A stretch of DNA of 64,000 bases from Oscillospiraceae bacterium. GTDB taxonomy: Bacteria > Bacillota > Clostridia > Christensenellales > QALW01. Below are positions 1-8,879 of the stretch, in pieces (the first letter of the stretch is position 1; the number at the start of each line of letters is the position of its first letter). The notes under the pieces were generated by a model. That model was not told the origin of the DNA, searched no databases, and saw only the letters and a list, made by a program, of their open reading frames with translations. The stretch spans positions 318,001-382,000 of the forward strand of contig CP091722.1 in the NCBI GenBank assembly GCA_022009755.1, in the 5' to 3' direction. The translations under genes were made by a program, and so were the position numbers.

Positions 1-1375
1 TAAGATGAAGGTGTAGCTCGGGATCAAGAGAATGCAGCATTTCATCAAGCTCAAAGTCGCCCATTACGGTATTGCGTCCCGATGCGTATTCCGCATCGAC
101 CAGCTCCTTCATTCGCTGAACAATAGGATGCTTTTTATCAAGCGCACGATCCTGCGGAAGCTTGTAATAGCCGTTTATCCAAAAGGCTATGCCGGCAAGC
201 CCGGAGTGAGCGTCAACGGCAACGGTAGCAGGACGGTTAAGCAGCTTGGTCGTATTGAAAATATTGTATATTTCTTCGTTTTTAAGCAGACCGTCGGCGT
301 GGATGCCTGCGCGCGTGGCATTGAAGGAGCGCCCCACAAACGGGGTGCGCGGGGATATTTCCTGATCCAAACAGTTTTCGAAATACTCGGCGATTTCGGT
401 TATGGCGGTAAAATCCATTCCGTCCGGCGTGCCCTTAAGAGAGGCGTATTCAATGCACATTGCCTCAACGGGCGTATTGCCGGTGCGTTCGCCTATGCCC
501 AAAAGGGAACAGTTCACTCCGGAGCAGCCGTAAAGCCAGGCCGTGGACGAATTGGAGACCGCCTTGTAGAAATCGTTGTGGCCGTGCCATTCAAGCTGAG
601 CGCTGGGAACCTCGGCAAGGGTGTTAAGACCGTATATAATGCCCTGCACGCTGCGCGGCAGAGTAGTGCCGGGATAGGATACGCCGTAGCCCAGCGTGTC
701 GCAGGCGCGTATTTTTATAGGGATGCCGCTTTCACGGGAGAGCTTCATAAGCTCGCTTGCGAAGGGAACGACAAAGCCGTAAAAGTCTGCACGCGTGATG
801 TCTTCAAAGTGACAGCGGGGTATTATGCCCTGCTCAAGAGCGGCGCGGACTATGGTAAGATATTTGTCCATGGCCTGGCGGCGCGTAAGGTTCATTTTTT
901 TGAAGATGTGATAGTCGGAGCAGGAAACCAAAATTCCGGTTTCCTTTATTTCCATTTGCTTTACGAGCTCAAAATCCGCAGGGTTGGCGCGAATCCAGCT
1001 GGTGATCTCCGGGAATTCATATCCCTTATTGCGGCACAGCTCCACTGCGCGGCGATCCTTTTCGGAATAGAGAAAGAATTCGCATTGGCGTATGATACCT
1101 TTCGGGCCGCCCAGCTTATGCAGCAGGGAATAGAGATGGGCTATCTGCTCTGCCGAGAAAGGCGAACGGGATTGCTGACCGTCGCGGAAGGTGGTATCGG
1201 TTATCCAAAGCTCCTCGGGAGTGTACATGGGTACATTGCGATGGTTGAAGGCCACCTTGGGGACGGAGTCGTAGTCGAACAGGTCGCGGTAGAGCTGAGG
1301 CTCGGCTACATCCTGAAGCTGATAGTGGTAGGTTGACTGCTCCAAGCGGTTGGAGCGCTCGCTGAGTTTGAACAT
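1..1375 (-). CDS. HMGL-like acyltransferase: Re-citrate synthase or isopropylmalate synthase relative (partial)
   Basis: The minus-strand frame is open from an ATG at 1375 to the window edge, so the C-terminus is missing. The protein has a DTTFRDGQQ metal-binding motif near residue 60 and HGHND near residue 260, the two signatures of the DRE-TIM HMGL-like family (LeuA, homocitrate and Re-citrate synthases), which condense acetyl-CoA with a 2-oxo acid in the cytoplasm. The TDTTFRDGQQ start and the IRQCEFFLYS stretch resemble the anaerobe group that includes Re-citrate synthase more than classical LeuA, but this is judged from memory of the family. An AAGGAG ribosome-binding site lies 8 bases before the start. 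An aminotransferase is encoded just upstream on the same strand, which fits amino-acid or 2-oxo-acid metabolism. The substrate is not settled by sequence alone. Confidence 0.75.
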   Translation of the reverse strand, partial: MFKLSERSNRLEQSTYHYQLQDVAEPQLYRDLFDYDSVPKVAFNHRNVPMYTPEELWITDTTFRDGQQSRSPFSAEQIAHLYSLLHKLGGPKGIIRQCEFFLYSEKDRRAVELCRNKGYEFPEITSWIRANPADFELVKQMEIKETGILVSCSDYHIFKKMNLTRRQAMDKYLTIVRAALEQGIIPRCHFEDITRADFYGFVVPFASELMKLSRESGIPIKIRACDTLGYGVSYPGTTLPRSVQGIIYGLNTLAEVPSAQLEWHGHNDFYKAVSNSSTAWLYGCSGVNCSLLGIGERTGNTPVEAMCIEYASLKGTPDGMDFTAITEIAEYFENCLDQEISPRTPFVGRSFNATRAGIHADGLLKNEEIYNIFNTTKLLNRPATVAVDAHSGLAGIAFWINGYYKLPQDRALDKKHPIVQRMKELVDAEYASGRNTVMGDFELDEMLHSLDPELHLHL

Positions 1376-1503
1376 CGGGTAATCTCCTTGTAATAAGTCT
1401 GTCGGCGGCAGGGCATGATAAAGCCGAATATAGGTCTGTGCACATGTTTATATCCGCAAACATTTCAAAAAAACGAAATAGCGCGCTGCGCAAGGGAAAG
1501 CAA

Positions 1504-2703
1504 TTATGTAAGGCTGTTTACAAAGCCTTCAATGCGGTCCATGGCTTTTATTATGCTTTGCATATCCGTAGCGTAGGCAAGGCGTATGCAGCGGGCATCT
1601 CCGAAGGCTTCGCCGGGCACTACCGCAACATTGGCTTTTTCAAGCAGCAGTGAGGAAAAATCCATTGCGCTGTTTATGATGTGTCCGTCGCAGCTTTTGC
1701 CGAAAAGACCGCTGATGTTGGCGAAGATATAAAATGCGCCCCGCGGATTGACGGCATTTATGCCGTTTATGGCGGATATACGCGCCATCATATACTGACG
1801 GCGGCGGGAAAACTCACTTATCATGCTGCGCTGCTCGTTTTTGTCGCCGTCAAGGGCGGCGATGCTGGCAGCCTGGGCGATAGAGTTGGCATTGCTGGTT
1901 GCGTGTGACTGGAAGTTTGCCATGGCGGTGGCTATGCGGCGGTTACTGGCGGTATAGCCTATACGCCAGCCGGTCATTGCGTAGGCCTTGCTGAGGCCGT
2001 TGACAACAACGGTGAGATCCTTGATTTCCGGCCCGAAGGAGGCTATGGAGGTGTGTACGGCGCCGTCATAAACGAGGCACTCGTAAATTTCATCGCTGAT
2101 TACATATATATCTTTTTCCACGGCAAGAGCGGCGATTTCCATAAGTCTGCCGTCCGGATAAACAGCGCCGGTAGGGTTGCAGGGGGAATTAAGAATGAGA
2201 GCCTTTGTTTTATCGGTTATGGCATCTCTGAGCTGCTGCGCGGTGACAAGATAGCCGTTTTCCTCGGTGGCAGTTACCAGCACCGGGGTTGCGCCCGCCA
2301 TTTTGATAAGCTCATAGTAGCTTACCCAGTAGGGAGCGGGGAGAAGAACTTCATCTCCCGGATTGCAGACTGCATGAAGTGCGTTGAAAAGGGAATGCTT
2401 TGCGCCGTTGCTTACTACAATATCCGCCGGCTCATATGTAAGACCGTTATCCCTTTTGAGCTTGCGGCATATAGCCTGCCGCAGCTCCAGCGTACCGGCG
2501 GCGGGAGTGTAGCGCGTTTTTCCCTCCTGCATGGCCTTTATTGCGGCGGCAACTACATGCGCCGGAGTATCAAAGTCCGGCTCTCCGGCTCCCAGTCCTA
2601 TAATATCGATTCCGGAAGCGCGCATTTCTTTTGCCTTGGCATCGATTGCCAGAGTGACGCTGGGCTGAATAGCGGTTAAGCATCTTGAAAGTTCTTTTGC
2701 CAT
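1504..2703 (-). CDS. PLP-dependent class I aminotransferase (aspartate aminotransferase family)
   Basis: This 399-residue fold-type I aminotransferase moves an amino group between an amino acid and a 2-oxo acid using pyridoxal phosphate. Visible signatures are GAGEPDFDTP near residue 40, the NSPCNPTGAVY loop near 170, SDEIYECLVY near 205, and the PLP lysine in NGLSKAYAMTGWR near 235, followed by the arginine typical of the family. The length is normal and there is no signal peptide. The ATG at 2703 has an AAGGAAC ribosome-binding site. It lies 128 bp upstream of the LeuA-like gene on the same strand and 91 bp downstream of the AI-2E-family gene, so an operon is possible. Aspartate is the likeliest donor, but aromatic or other substrates are not excluded. 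Confidence 0.88.
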   Translation of the reverse strand: MAKELSRCLTAIQPSVTLAIDAKAKEMRASGIDIIGLGAGEPDFDTPAHVVAAAIKAMQEGKTRYTPAAGTLELRQAICRKLKRDNGLTYEPADIVVSNGAKHSLFNALHAVCNPGDEVLLPAPYWVSYYELIKMAGATPVLVTATEENGYLVTAQQLRDAITDKTKALILNSPCNPTGAVYPDGRLMEIAALAVEKDIYVISDEIYECLVYDGAVHTSIASFGPEIKDLTVVVNGLSKAYAMTGWRIGYTASNRRIATAMANFQSHATSNANSIAQAASIAALDGDKNEQRSMISEFSRRRQYMMARISAINGINAVNPRGAFYIFANISGLFGKSCDGHIINSAMDFSSLLLEKANVAVVPGEAFGDARCIRLAYATDMQSIIKAMDRIEGFVNSLT

Positions 2704-2794
2704 TTTAAGTTCCTTCTTTATAAATATTGTAATGCTTGTTTATAAGCTGTATTAAAGCGAGGTTCTTCAGCTGTTATAAAAAACAGCGGATCGG

Positions 2795-4048
2795 CTAACG
2801 GGAATCAGCCGTGCCGTCTTGTGAGCCGTGAGTGTCCGAGGTATTCTCTTTGACGGCGGCATCCGGCTGGGTTTCCGTACAGCCCGAAGCAGTGTCGACG
2901 CTGTTTTTGTCGGGATCGGAAGCGTTTTCACGGTATTCAACGAATTTTTCCAGAAGCTTGCCGATTATAGCGACCGCCGGAGCACCCAGCAGCATGCCGG
3001 GAAGCCCGAACATGGCGCCGCCTATAATGATGCCGACAAATATCCAAAGCGGGCTGACGCGGAGACGGTCTCCGAGAATGCGGGGGCCCAGAACAAAGTT
3101 GTCAAGCAGCTGGAGCGCAATAATCACAACAAGCGTCCACAGTGCTGTTGCCGGGCTTTCCAGCAAAGCAAGGATAAGCGCCGGGATGGCGGCTATCCAG
3201 GGGCCGATATACGGTATTATGTTAAGCACTCCCACCATGACGCCTACAAGCAGGAAATAGTCAAGCCCGACAACTCCGAAGCCTATGCAGGCAAGAATGG
3301 TGAATATGAGCAGCTGTATAAGGCGTCCGCCGATATAACGGCCCATTACCGAATCGGATTCGTGGATGAAGCTGAGTGTGTTATTATACTTTGTTTCATC
3401 CTTCATAAAGGAGCGCAGAAGGCGTTTTGTAAGCCTTTTATAGCGGCTTGCATCCGCAAGCAGATAGAAGGCGACTATAAACGCGATGAAGGTATCAAAT
3501 ACGCCCGTTCCTATGCCCAGCAGCAATTTCCCCGCAAGAGTGACGATATCCTGTGTATTCTGTGATATGAGATTTCCCAATGACTGCCAAAAGGAATTGA
3601 GCAAATCAAGGTCGTCAGAGGAAAGTTTTAAGTTCAGCTTGGCAGCGGTTTCAATCAGCCAGTTTGCTATGCTGTCAAGGTAGGAAGGCATATTCTGGGA
3701 CAGGCGGATTACATTATCGTATATCTGCGGAGCCAGGAGCCATGCAAGCCCTGCGATGAAGCCAACGGTCAGAAGCAGGCATATGGCTGCCGAAAGCAGC
3801 CGTGCCCAACGGGTACCGGGCTTGGAGCGAGTGAGCCTTTCAAAGAGCTTTTGCAGCGGATTTACGGCAAATCTCAGAAGATAAGCAAGCACAAACCCCC
3901 AAATGAACGGACCGGTTGCATCCAATCCTGCCTTAAGAGCCGGAAGCAGCCACTGATCAAGAAAACGCGAAAACAGCAGCAGCAATATACCTGCTGCAAG
4001 CAATATGCGAAGCAGTCCGCGATTTTTGCGGGTATTTCCGTTTTCCAT
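2795..4048 (-). CDS. AI-2E family transporter (YhhT/PerM type)
   Basis: A 417-residue polytopic membrane protein of the AI-2E/DUF20 family. Two hydrophobic segments start it (about residues 11-30 and 40-62), a soluble helical stretch follows (about 100-165), and then a run of membrane helices that includes the conserved glycine/proline stretch LNIIPYIGPWIAAIPA near residue 275 and a final FGLPGMLLGAPAVAI segment. The C-terminal 50 residues are polar and acidic, rich in D, T and S, and probably cytoplasmic. Members have been linked to autoinducer or ion export, but most, including this one, have no proven substrate. It lies 66 bp downstream of typA on the same strand. The ATG at 4048 is preceded by an AAGGAGG site. 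Confidence 0.88.
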   Translation of the reverse strand: MENGNTRKNRGLLRILLAAGILLLLFSRFLDQWLLPALKAGLDATGPFIWGFVLAYLLRFAVNPLQKLFERLTRSKPGTRWARLLSAAICLLLTVGFIAGLAWLLAPQIYDNVIRLSQNMPSYLDSIANWLIETAAKLNLKLSSDDLDLLNSFWQSLGNLISQNTQDIVTLAGKLLLGIGTGVFDTFIAFIVAFYLLADASRYKRLTKRLLRSFMKDETKYNNTLSFIHESDSVMGRYIGGRLIQLLIFTILACIGFGVVGLDYFLLVGVMVGVLNIIPYIGPWIAAIPALILALLESPATALWTLVVIIALQLLDNFVLGPRILGDRLRVSPLWIFVGIIIGGAMFGLPGMLLGAPAVAIIGKLLEKFVEYRENASDPDKNSVDTASGCTETQPDAAVKENTSDTHGSQDGTADSR

Positions 4049-4114
4049 AATAGCGCCTCCTTTTTATGTAGGTTGCCTGAGGCCAACGGCCGCTTTGACC
4101 GGCGCGACGCAATC

Positions 4115-5944
4115 TCAGCCCTTTGAACTGTTGCGTGCGGCCCGGTAGCGCTGAGTGGAATCCAGAATTTTTTTCCGGATGCGGATGCTTGTGGGGGTGA
4201 TTTCCGCAAGCTCGTCCTCGCCGATATAATCAAGCGCCTGCTCAAGGCTCATGATTATCGGGGGAACAAGGCGGAGCGCTTCATCGGTTCCGGCGCTGCG
4301 GGAGTTTGTAAGGTGCTTCTTTTTGCATACATTGACTTCTATATCCTCGGCACGGGAGCATTCGCCCACAATCATTCCCATATAAACGGGCTGGGCAGGC
4401 ACTACGAACATGCGTCCGCGGTCCTGCGACTGAAAAATGCCGTATGCGCAGGCCTCGCCTGTTTCAAAGGCAATAAGGGAGCCGTTGCTGCGGGAGGGAA
4501 TATCACCCTTATAAGGAGCATAGCAATCAAATACGGTGTTCATAACGCCTTCGCCGCGGGTATCCGTAAGGAAGGCGGAACGGTAGCCGAAAAGCCCGCG
4601 GGAGGGAATGGAGAATTCCAGACGCATGGTGACGCTGCTTAAGGAATGCATGGAGACAAGCTCGCCCTTGCGGCTGCCAAGGCGCTCGATAACGGTGCCC
4701 ATGTATGTTTCGGGAACATCGATGAACACCTTTTCGATGGGTTCGCATTTTACGCCGTCTATGATTTTATAAAGCACTTCGGGCTTGGAAACCTGAAGCT
4801 CGTAGCCCTGTCGGCGCATATTTTCAATAAGCACGGACAGGTGCAGCTCACCGCGCCCGGAGACGCGGAAGGAATCGGCGCTGTCGGTATCCTCTACGCG
4901 CAGGGAGACATCGGTTTGAAGCTCACGGTAAAGGCGGGCGCGAAGATGACGGCTGGTGAGGTATTTGCCTTCTTTTCCGGCAAAGGGGGAATCGTTTACC
5001 GAGAAGGTCATAGCCACAGTTGGCTCGGTGATTTTTACAAAGTGCAGCGGTTCGGGCGTGTCGGAGGCACAGATAGTATCTCCGATATTTATGCCTTCAA
5101 TACCGCTTATTGCAACGATATCGCCGAATTTTACGCTTTGTGCGGGGACGCGCTTGAGACCGTCGAAGGTGGCGAGGGTATTAACACGCATTTTTTTGCG
5201 CATGTCGGCATCGAGGTAGTTGCACACCACAATCTCCTGCCCGGTTTTTATTGTGCCTCGTTCCACCTTGCCTATACCGATACGACCGACATATTCGTTA
5301 TAGTCGATTGTGGAGATAAGCACCTGTGCCGGGGCATCGGGATCGCCCTGAGGAGCGGGGATATATTTAAGAATGGCATCAAAGAGCTGAGCCATATTCT
5401 GCGAAGGATCGTATTTGTCAAGGGTGGCTACGCCGTTGCGTGCCGATGCGTATACAAACGGGCAGTCAAGCTGTGATTCGTCTGCGCCCAGTTCTATAAA
5501 AAGGTCGAGAATTTCATCGGCTACGGCCTCTGCGCGCTGATCGGGACGGTCCATTTTGTTTATTACCACTATTACCTTAAGACCCAATGCAAGCGCTTTG
5601 CCCAAAACAAAACGGGTCTGGGGCATGGGGCCTTCAAAGGCATCCACAAGAAGAAGCACGCCGTTTACCATTTTGAGCACACGCTCTACCTCGCCGCCGA
5701 AATCGGCATGGCCGGGGGTATCCACGATGTTTATTTTTGTGCCCTTATAGTGTACGGCGGTGTTTTTGGCAAGTATTGTGATGCCGCGTTCGCGTTCGAT
5801 ATCATTGGAGTCCATTACCCGTTCGGCAACCTGCTGATTTTCACGGAAGGTGCCGCTTTGCTTGAGCATTTCATCTACAAGCGTTGTTTTGCCGTGGTCG
5901 ACATGGGCGATTATGGCTATGTTTCGTATATCCTCTCTTATCAC
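4115..5944 (-). CDS. typA: Translational GTPase TypA/BipA
   Basis: A 609-residue ribosome-associated GTPase of the EF-G superfamily, involved in 50S subunit assembly and stress or low-temperature growth. The G1 motif is AHVDHGKTT near residue 14, followed by the RGITI switch, the DTPGHADFGGEV G3 motif near 75 and the NKMDRPDQR G4 motif near 128. The TypA-specific C-terminal region is present, including the GLFGYRSAFLTDTRGEG stretch near 435, and it ends with the usual RIRKKILDSTQRYRA. The start is GTG at 5944, with AGAGGTG about 8 bases upstream. A well-formed promoter lies at 6101-6129, which gives a leader of roughly 150 nt. The length is standard and the frame intact. Confidence 0.97.
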   Translation of the reverse strand: MIREDIRNIAIIAHVDHGKTTLVDEMLKQSGTFRENQQVAERVMDSNDIERERGITILAKNTAVHYKGTKINIVDTPGHADFGGEVERVLKMVNGVLLLVDAFEGPMPQTRFVLGKALALGLKVIVVINKMDRPDQRAEAVADEILDLFIELGADESQLDCPFVYASARNGVATLDKYDPSQNMAQLFDAILKYIPAPQGDPDAPAQVLISTIDYNEYVGRIGIGKVERGTIKTGQEIVVCNYLDADMRKKMRVNTLATFDGLKRVPAQSVKFGDIVAISGIEGINIGDTICASDTPEPLHFVKITEPTVAMTFSVNDSPFAGKEGKYLTSRHLRARLYRELQTDVSLRVEDTDSADSFRVSGRGELHLSVLIENMRRQGYELQVSKPEVLYKIIDGVKCEPIEKVFIDVPETYMGTVIERLGSRKGELVSMHSLSSVTMRLEFSIPSRGLFGYRSAFLTDTRGEGVMNTVFDCYAPYKGDIPSRSNGSLIAFETGEACAYGIFQSQDRGRMFVVPAQPVYMGMIVGECSRAEDIEVNVCKKKHLTNSRSAGTDEALRLVPPIIMSLEQALDYIGEDELAEITPTSIRIRKKILDSTQRYRAARNSSKG

Positions 5945-6100
5945 TTATCCGCACCTCTTTGATTTTTAACCGCAAATGAACAAATTGACGCACTGTTGAT
6001 ACCGGAGTTGCATTTTACGGCTGATTTTATCGATAATTTTGTACATAACAACCACACGCCTGTAAAATATGAAACGGGCGCATGAAATTCTTTCATTTGT

Positions 6101-6129
6101 ATTGTAGCACAAGGCGGGTGTTTTTGCAA
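6101..6129 (-). promoter_or_regulatory. Sigma-A promoter of typA
   Basis: On the minus strand a TTGCAA -35 box (6124-6129) is followed after exactly 17 bp by TACAAT (6101-6106). The TG one base before the -10 box makes it an extended -10. Transcription would start near 6094. The first transcribed bases form a small palindrome (6080-6094, ATGAAA-GAA-TTTCAT). Confidence 0.75.
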
Positions 6130-6283
6130 CCGATTTAATGATGACCTTCAAAACGGTGAAGAAAAAACCAAGACCGGCTTAAAAGATGAAACGAAGGCAG
6201 AGCCGAAAAAAGGTGAGCGGCGAGATTTTATGCTTATTCGGTGCCGTAAATGCACGCGGGGACAGAAAATGTGCGGTACGGGA

Positions 6284-6312
6284 TTGCAAATTACGACGAT
6301 TGCTGATATAAT
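6284..6312 (+). promoter_or_regulatory. Sigma-A promoter of the 6453-11416 accessory unit
   Basis: TTGCAA (6284-6289), a 17 bp spacer and TATAAT (6307-6312), with TGA immediately before the -10 box (extended -10). It lies 140 bp upstream of the first gene and diverges from the typA promoter. The roughly 500 bp between typA and gene 6453 otherwise holds only leader sequence. Confidence 0.75.
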
Positions 6313-6452
6313 AAATCGATAACTTTATATTAATGCATGATAGTGATTGCAAACGCGGTTTTCATGCGGGTGACAAGCGCTTTGCGCGGATATGCATGAC
6401 CGTTGCGGCATCGGAAATTAATAAACATAAAAATAAGTGCCGGAGGATAAAA

Positions 6453-8500
6453 ATGAAGCTGCTGGAGAACACGCTTCGAAGCGAAATGTATTTCAAAACG
6501 GATCACAGAAGCTCGTCGCAGCTTTGTCTGGCGACACCTTCACTGGGATTGTCAATATCGATGTATTCTCCCGACAGACCGGTGCTTTGCGGTGAAGGAC
6601 CCATGCAGCTTGAGCTTGTAAGGGAGCTGCATATAAATAATAGGGTATACACGGCTCAGGGATGTGTTCCGGGCAGTATAACATTTCTGCAGCGCGGAGA
6701 ATACTACAACCGGGCGGATGCGGCGATAGGTGCGTTTGTATCACAGGGGGATGAGGCGCCGGTCAGTGCGCGTTTGAAACGGCATGTATCGGGGACAGCA
6801 TAGTGCTGTCAACGGTATTTATGATGAAAAAAGAAGCCTCGGTAGCGGTGGCGGTGATGCGCCTGCGCGGGGGTGCGCCCGTACAAAACGGAGATAATGC
6901 TGTTTTGACTGCGGGAGGAGAAAGTATATTCGCAAGCACGGTCGGCGGCGGGATACTTGAGGTGAACGGCGAAGAGCTGATAGTAAAGCAGCCGGTTATG
7001 AGTGCGGAGGACGGTGAAAGTTACAGCACATCACTGCGTTTCAGCAGAGCGGGAAACAGGGCTTTTTTTGAACCGGCGCTGGCGATGTGCGTACAGGGGC
7101 GCGTTGCGGGGCGACTGATACAGTCGGAATTGGACAGGGTTCACGGCGTATACATTTTGGATGATACGGAGGGGGAAGAAAACGAAATTGAAATAACCGT
7201 GGAGAACCCGTTTGATGAGCCGGCATGTATGCCCTTTATGTTTTCGCGAAAAAGCAAAATCCCGCTGGGAGCGGTATTGGAGCAGGAGGGACGGCAGACG
7301 GGAATTCCGGTGCAGATATGCTGTGAGAGAATTGTGCGCAGCGGAGGCGGGACAGGCTTTTATGACTATACTGCGGCGCCGGTGCTGGAAGCGGGAGAAA
7401 AGCTGTGTTTTACATTGCGCCTGACAAAGCAGACCTGCGCCTGTCACCTGTGGACGCACGGCAGAGAGGCTCAGCTTGGAAGAGCGGAGCTTTCTGCGGC
7501 GGGAGGAAGCTGCATACTGGATCCGTCACGCAGCGTTATGGCGGGGCTGATGCCGTCGATGCGTTCCTTTGCCGATGAAAAGCCCAGAAGCTTCAGCGCC
7601 GACATGCTGGAGATAATCAAAGATGCGGCAAGGCTGGAGCTGTGCAGGATAAGGCTTACCGAAATGTTCTGCGGTCAGCTTGAAGCGCGCTGCGTGCATG
7701 AGGCGTATTCTCCTGGAAAAACGGTAAGATTCACATTGGAGCATTCAATGCTGATTCAGCGGGATTACACAAGGATTGCTGCAAGAGTGCGCTGGGAGGC
7801 CTTGGAGGATGATGATTTTGAAGAACTCAGGATATTTGCTTTCTGCGGACAGGGATTGTATTTCGGAGATGATGTATCTTTAGGGTGTGCGCGCGTATTG
7901 CCGGGAGAGGGGTACAGATTTTCCCGCGATATAGGAGCGGATGAATTTATAGGCTTTGAGGGCATGGGAGTGTGCGTGCGCCGCGTTGAGGGGCGGAAGC
8001 TGGAGGCCTGTGTATACTCTCGGGAAAGGGAAGGCGAAGATTATTGCCGGGTAGTTCTCAGAACGGAAGCAGCGGAGATAAAAAAAGGCGAAAAAGCGGA
8101 ATATGAGTTTTGCATTTCGCTGCTTCCGGAGGCGGACGGCTATGCCGGAAAGGATGCCGAGCTTCGACGAAGCCTTGAGATGAGATCGTGCGGACAGCTA
8201 ATGCGCCGCGAGACGGCCGCCAATAGGGTGGAGAATGTTCCGACAGTGGGAAGCGGAGAGAAAACGGTTGCGGTGAGCGGCGGAAATGCCGAGGTTATAC
8301 AAAGCGGAGGCGTGGGAATGATTCCTATTCGCTTCACTGATATAGAAACTGCGGAAAACATAAGTGCGGTGTCGGGGCTGAAGGAGCTTCCGGTGCAGGT
8401 GGAAAGAATCGGCGAGAAATACAGTGTACTTGCCGTATGTACTGCGGCGGACGGCAGAAATCAGCGCAGGATATCGTTTTCAAGCGGAAAAGCCCGCTGA
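6453..8500 (+). CDS. Unknown beta-rich protein paired with a GH127-like enzyme (one frame break)
   Basis: I do not recognise this protein. The frame starting at ATG 6453 (GGAGG 6 bases upstream) runs to about 6770 and continues in the next frame to 8500. Adding one base near 6770 joins the halves into about 682 residues reading ...APVSA-x-FETACIGDSIVLSTVF.... There is no signal peptide and no membrane segment. The sequence is dominated by alternating hydrophobic/polar stretches with many glycines, suggesting beta-sandwich domains rather than an enzyme barrel. It is rich in cysteine for a cytoplasmic protein of this kind. It shares a promoter with, and directly precedes, the GH127-like gene, so a role in the same carbohydrate or glycoconjugate process is a reasonable inference but nothing more. 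Confidence 0.6.
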
Positions 8501-8523
8501 AGGTTAAGAACAGCGGATTGTTT

Positions 8524-8612
8524 CGGGCATTTGGTTTAAGCTGTAAAATGCCCGGAAGGTAATGATAAACAGTGCAAACGGCGTTCCGAAAAAAATCGGG
8601 GCGCCGTTTTTT
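8524..8612 (+). terminator. Two tandem hairpins, the second a strong intrinsic terminator
   Basis: The first hairpin pairs CGGGCATTT (8524-8532) with AAATGCCCG (8546-8554). The second pairs AACGGCGTTCCGA (8577-8589) with TCGGGGCGCCGTT (8596-8608), a 13 bp stem with two G-U pairs, and ends in a run of six T (8607-8612). It would stop or attenuate transcription between gene 6453 and the GH127-like gene. Confidence 0.8.
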
Positions 8613-8719
8613 CATATTATATGTACAGTCGGGAAGCGGAGCAAAATTGCGCCCGACAAGAGAAAATCAATGTTTGAAGTGCTGCTTCGGGATTGCGGGA
8701 AAGATGCCATGTGAGATTG

Positions 8720-8728
8720 TGATACAAT
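8720..8728 (+). promoter_or_regulatory. Possible extended -10 promoter of the GH127-like gene
   Basis: TGATACAAT (TG, one base, TACAAT at 8723-8728) lies 150 bp before the gene and after the terminator at 8577-8612. There is no good -35 box at normal spacing. Nothing else is evident in 8613-8879. Confidence 0.4.
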
Positions 8729-8879
8729 TTTAAGGTATTCGATTACAAGCACATAAATGGCAGATGGTGTAAAATACACATGAAAAATTAAGCTTGATAT
8801 TCGGCGGATATGCCAAGGAAATAACGGAGGAAAATACCGTAAAATGCGCCGGATAGAGAGAATTAAAGGAGTGAAAGCA

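Noticed and set aside
32..1336. Plus-strand open frame of 434 codons
   Set aside because: It is the antisense shadow of the LeuA-like gene, which carries the conserved motifs and a ribosome-binding site on the minus strand.
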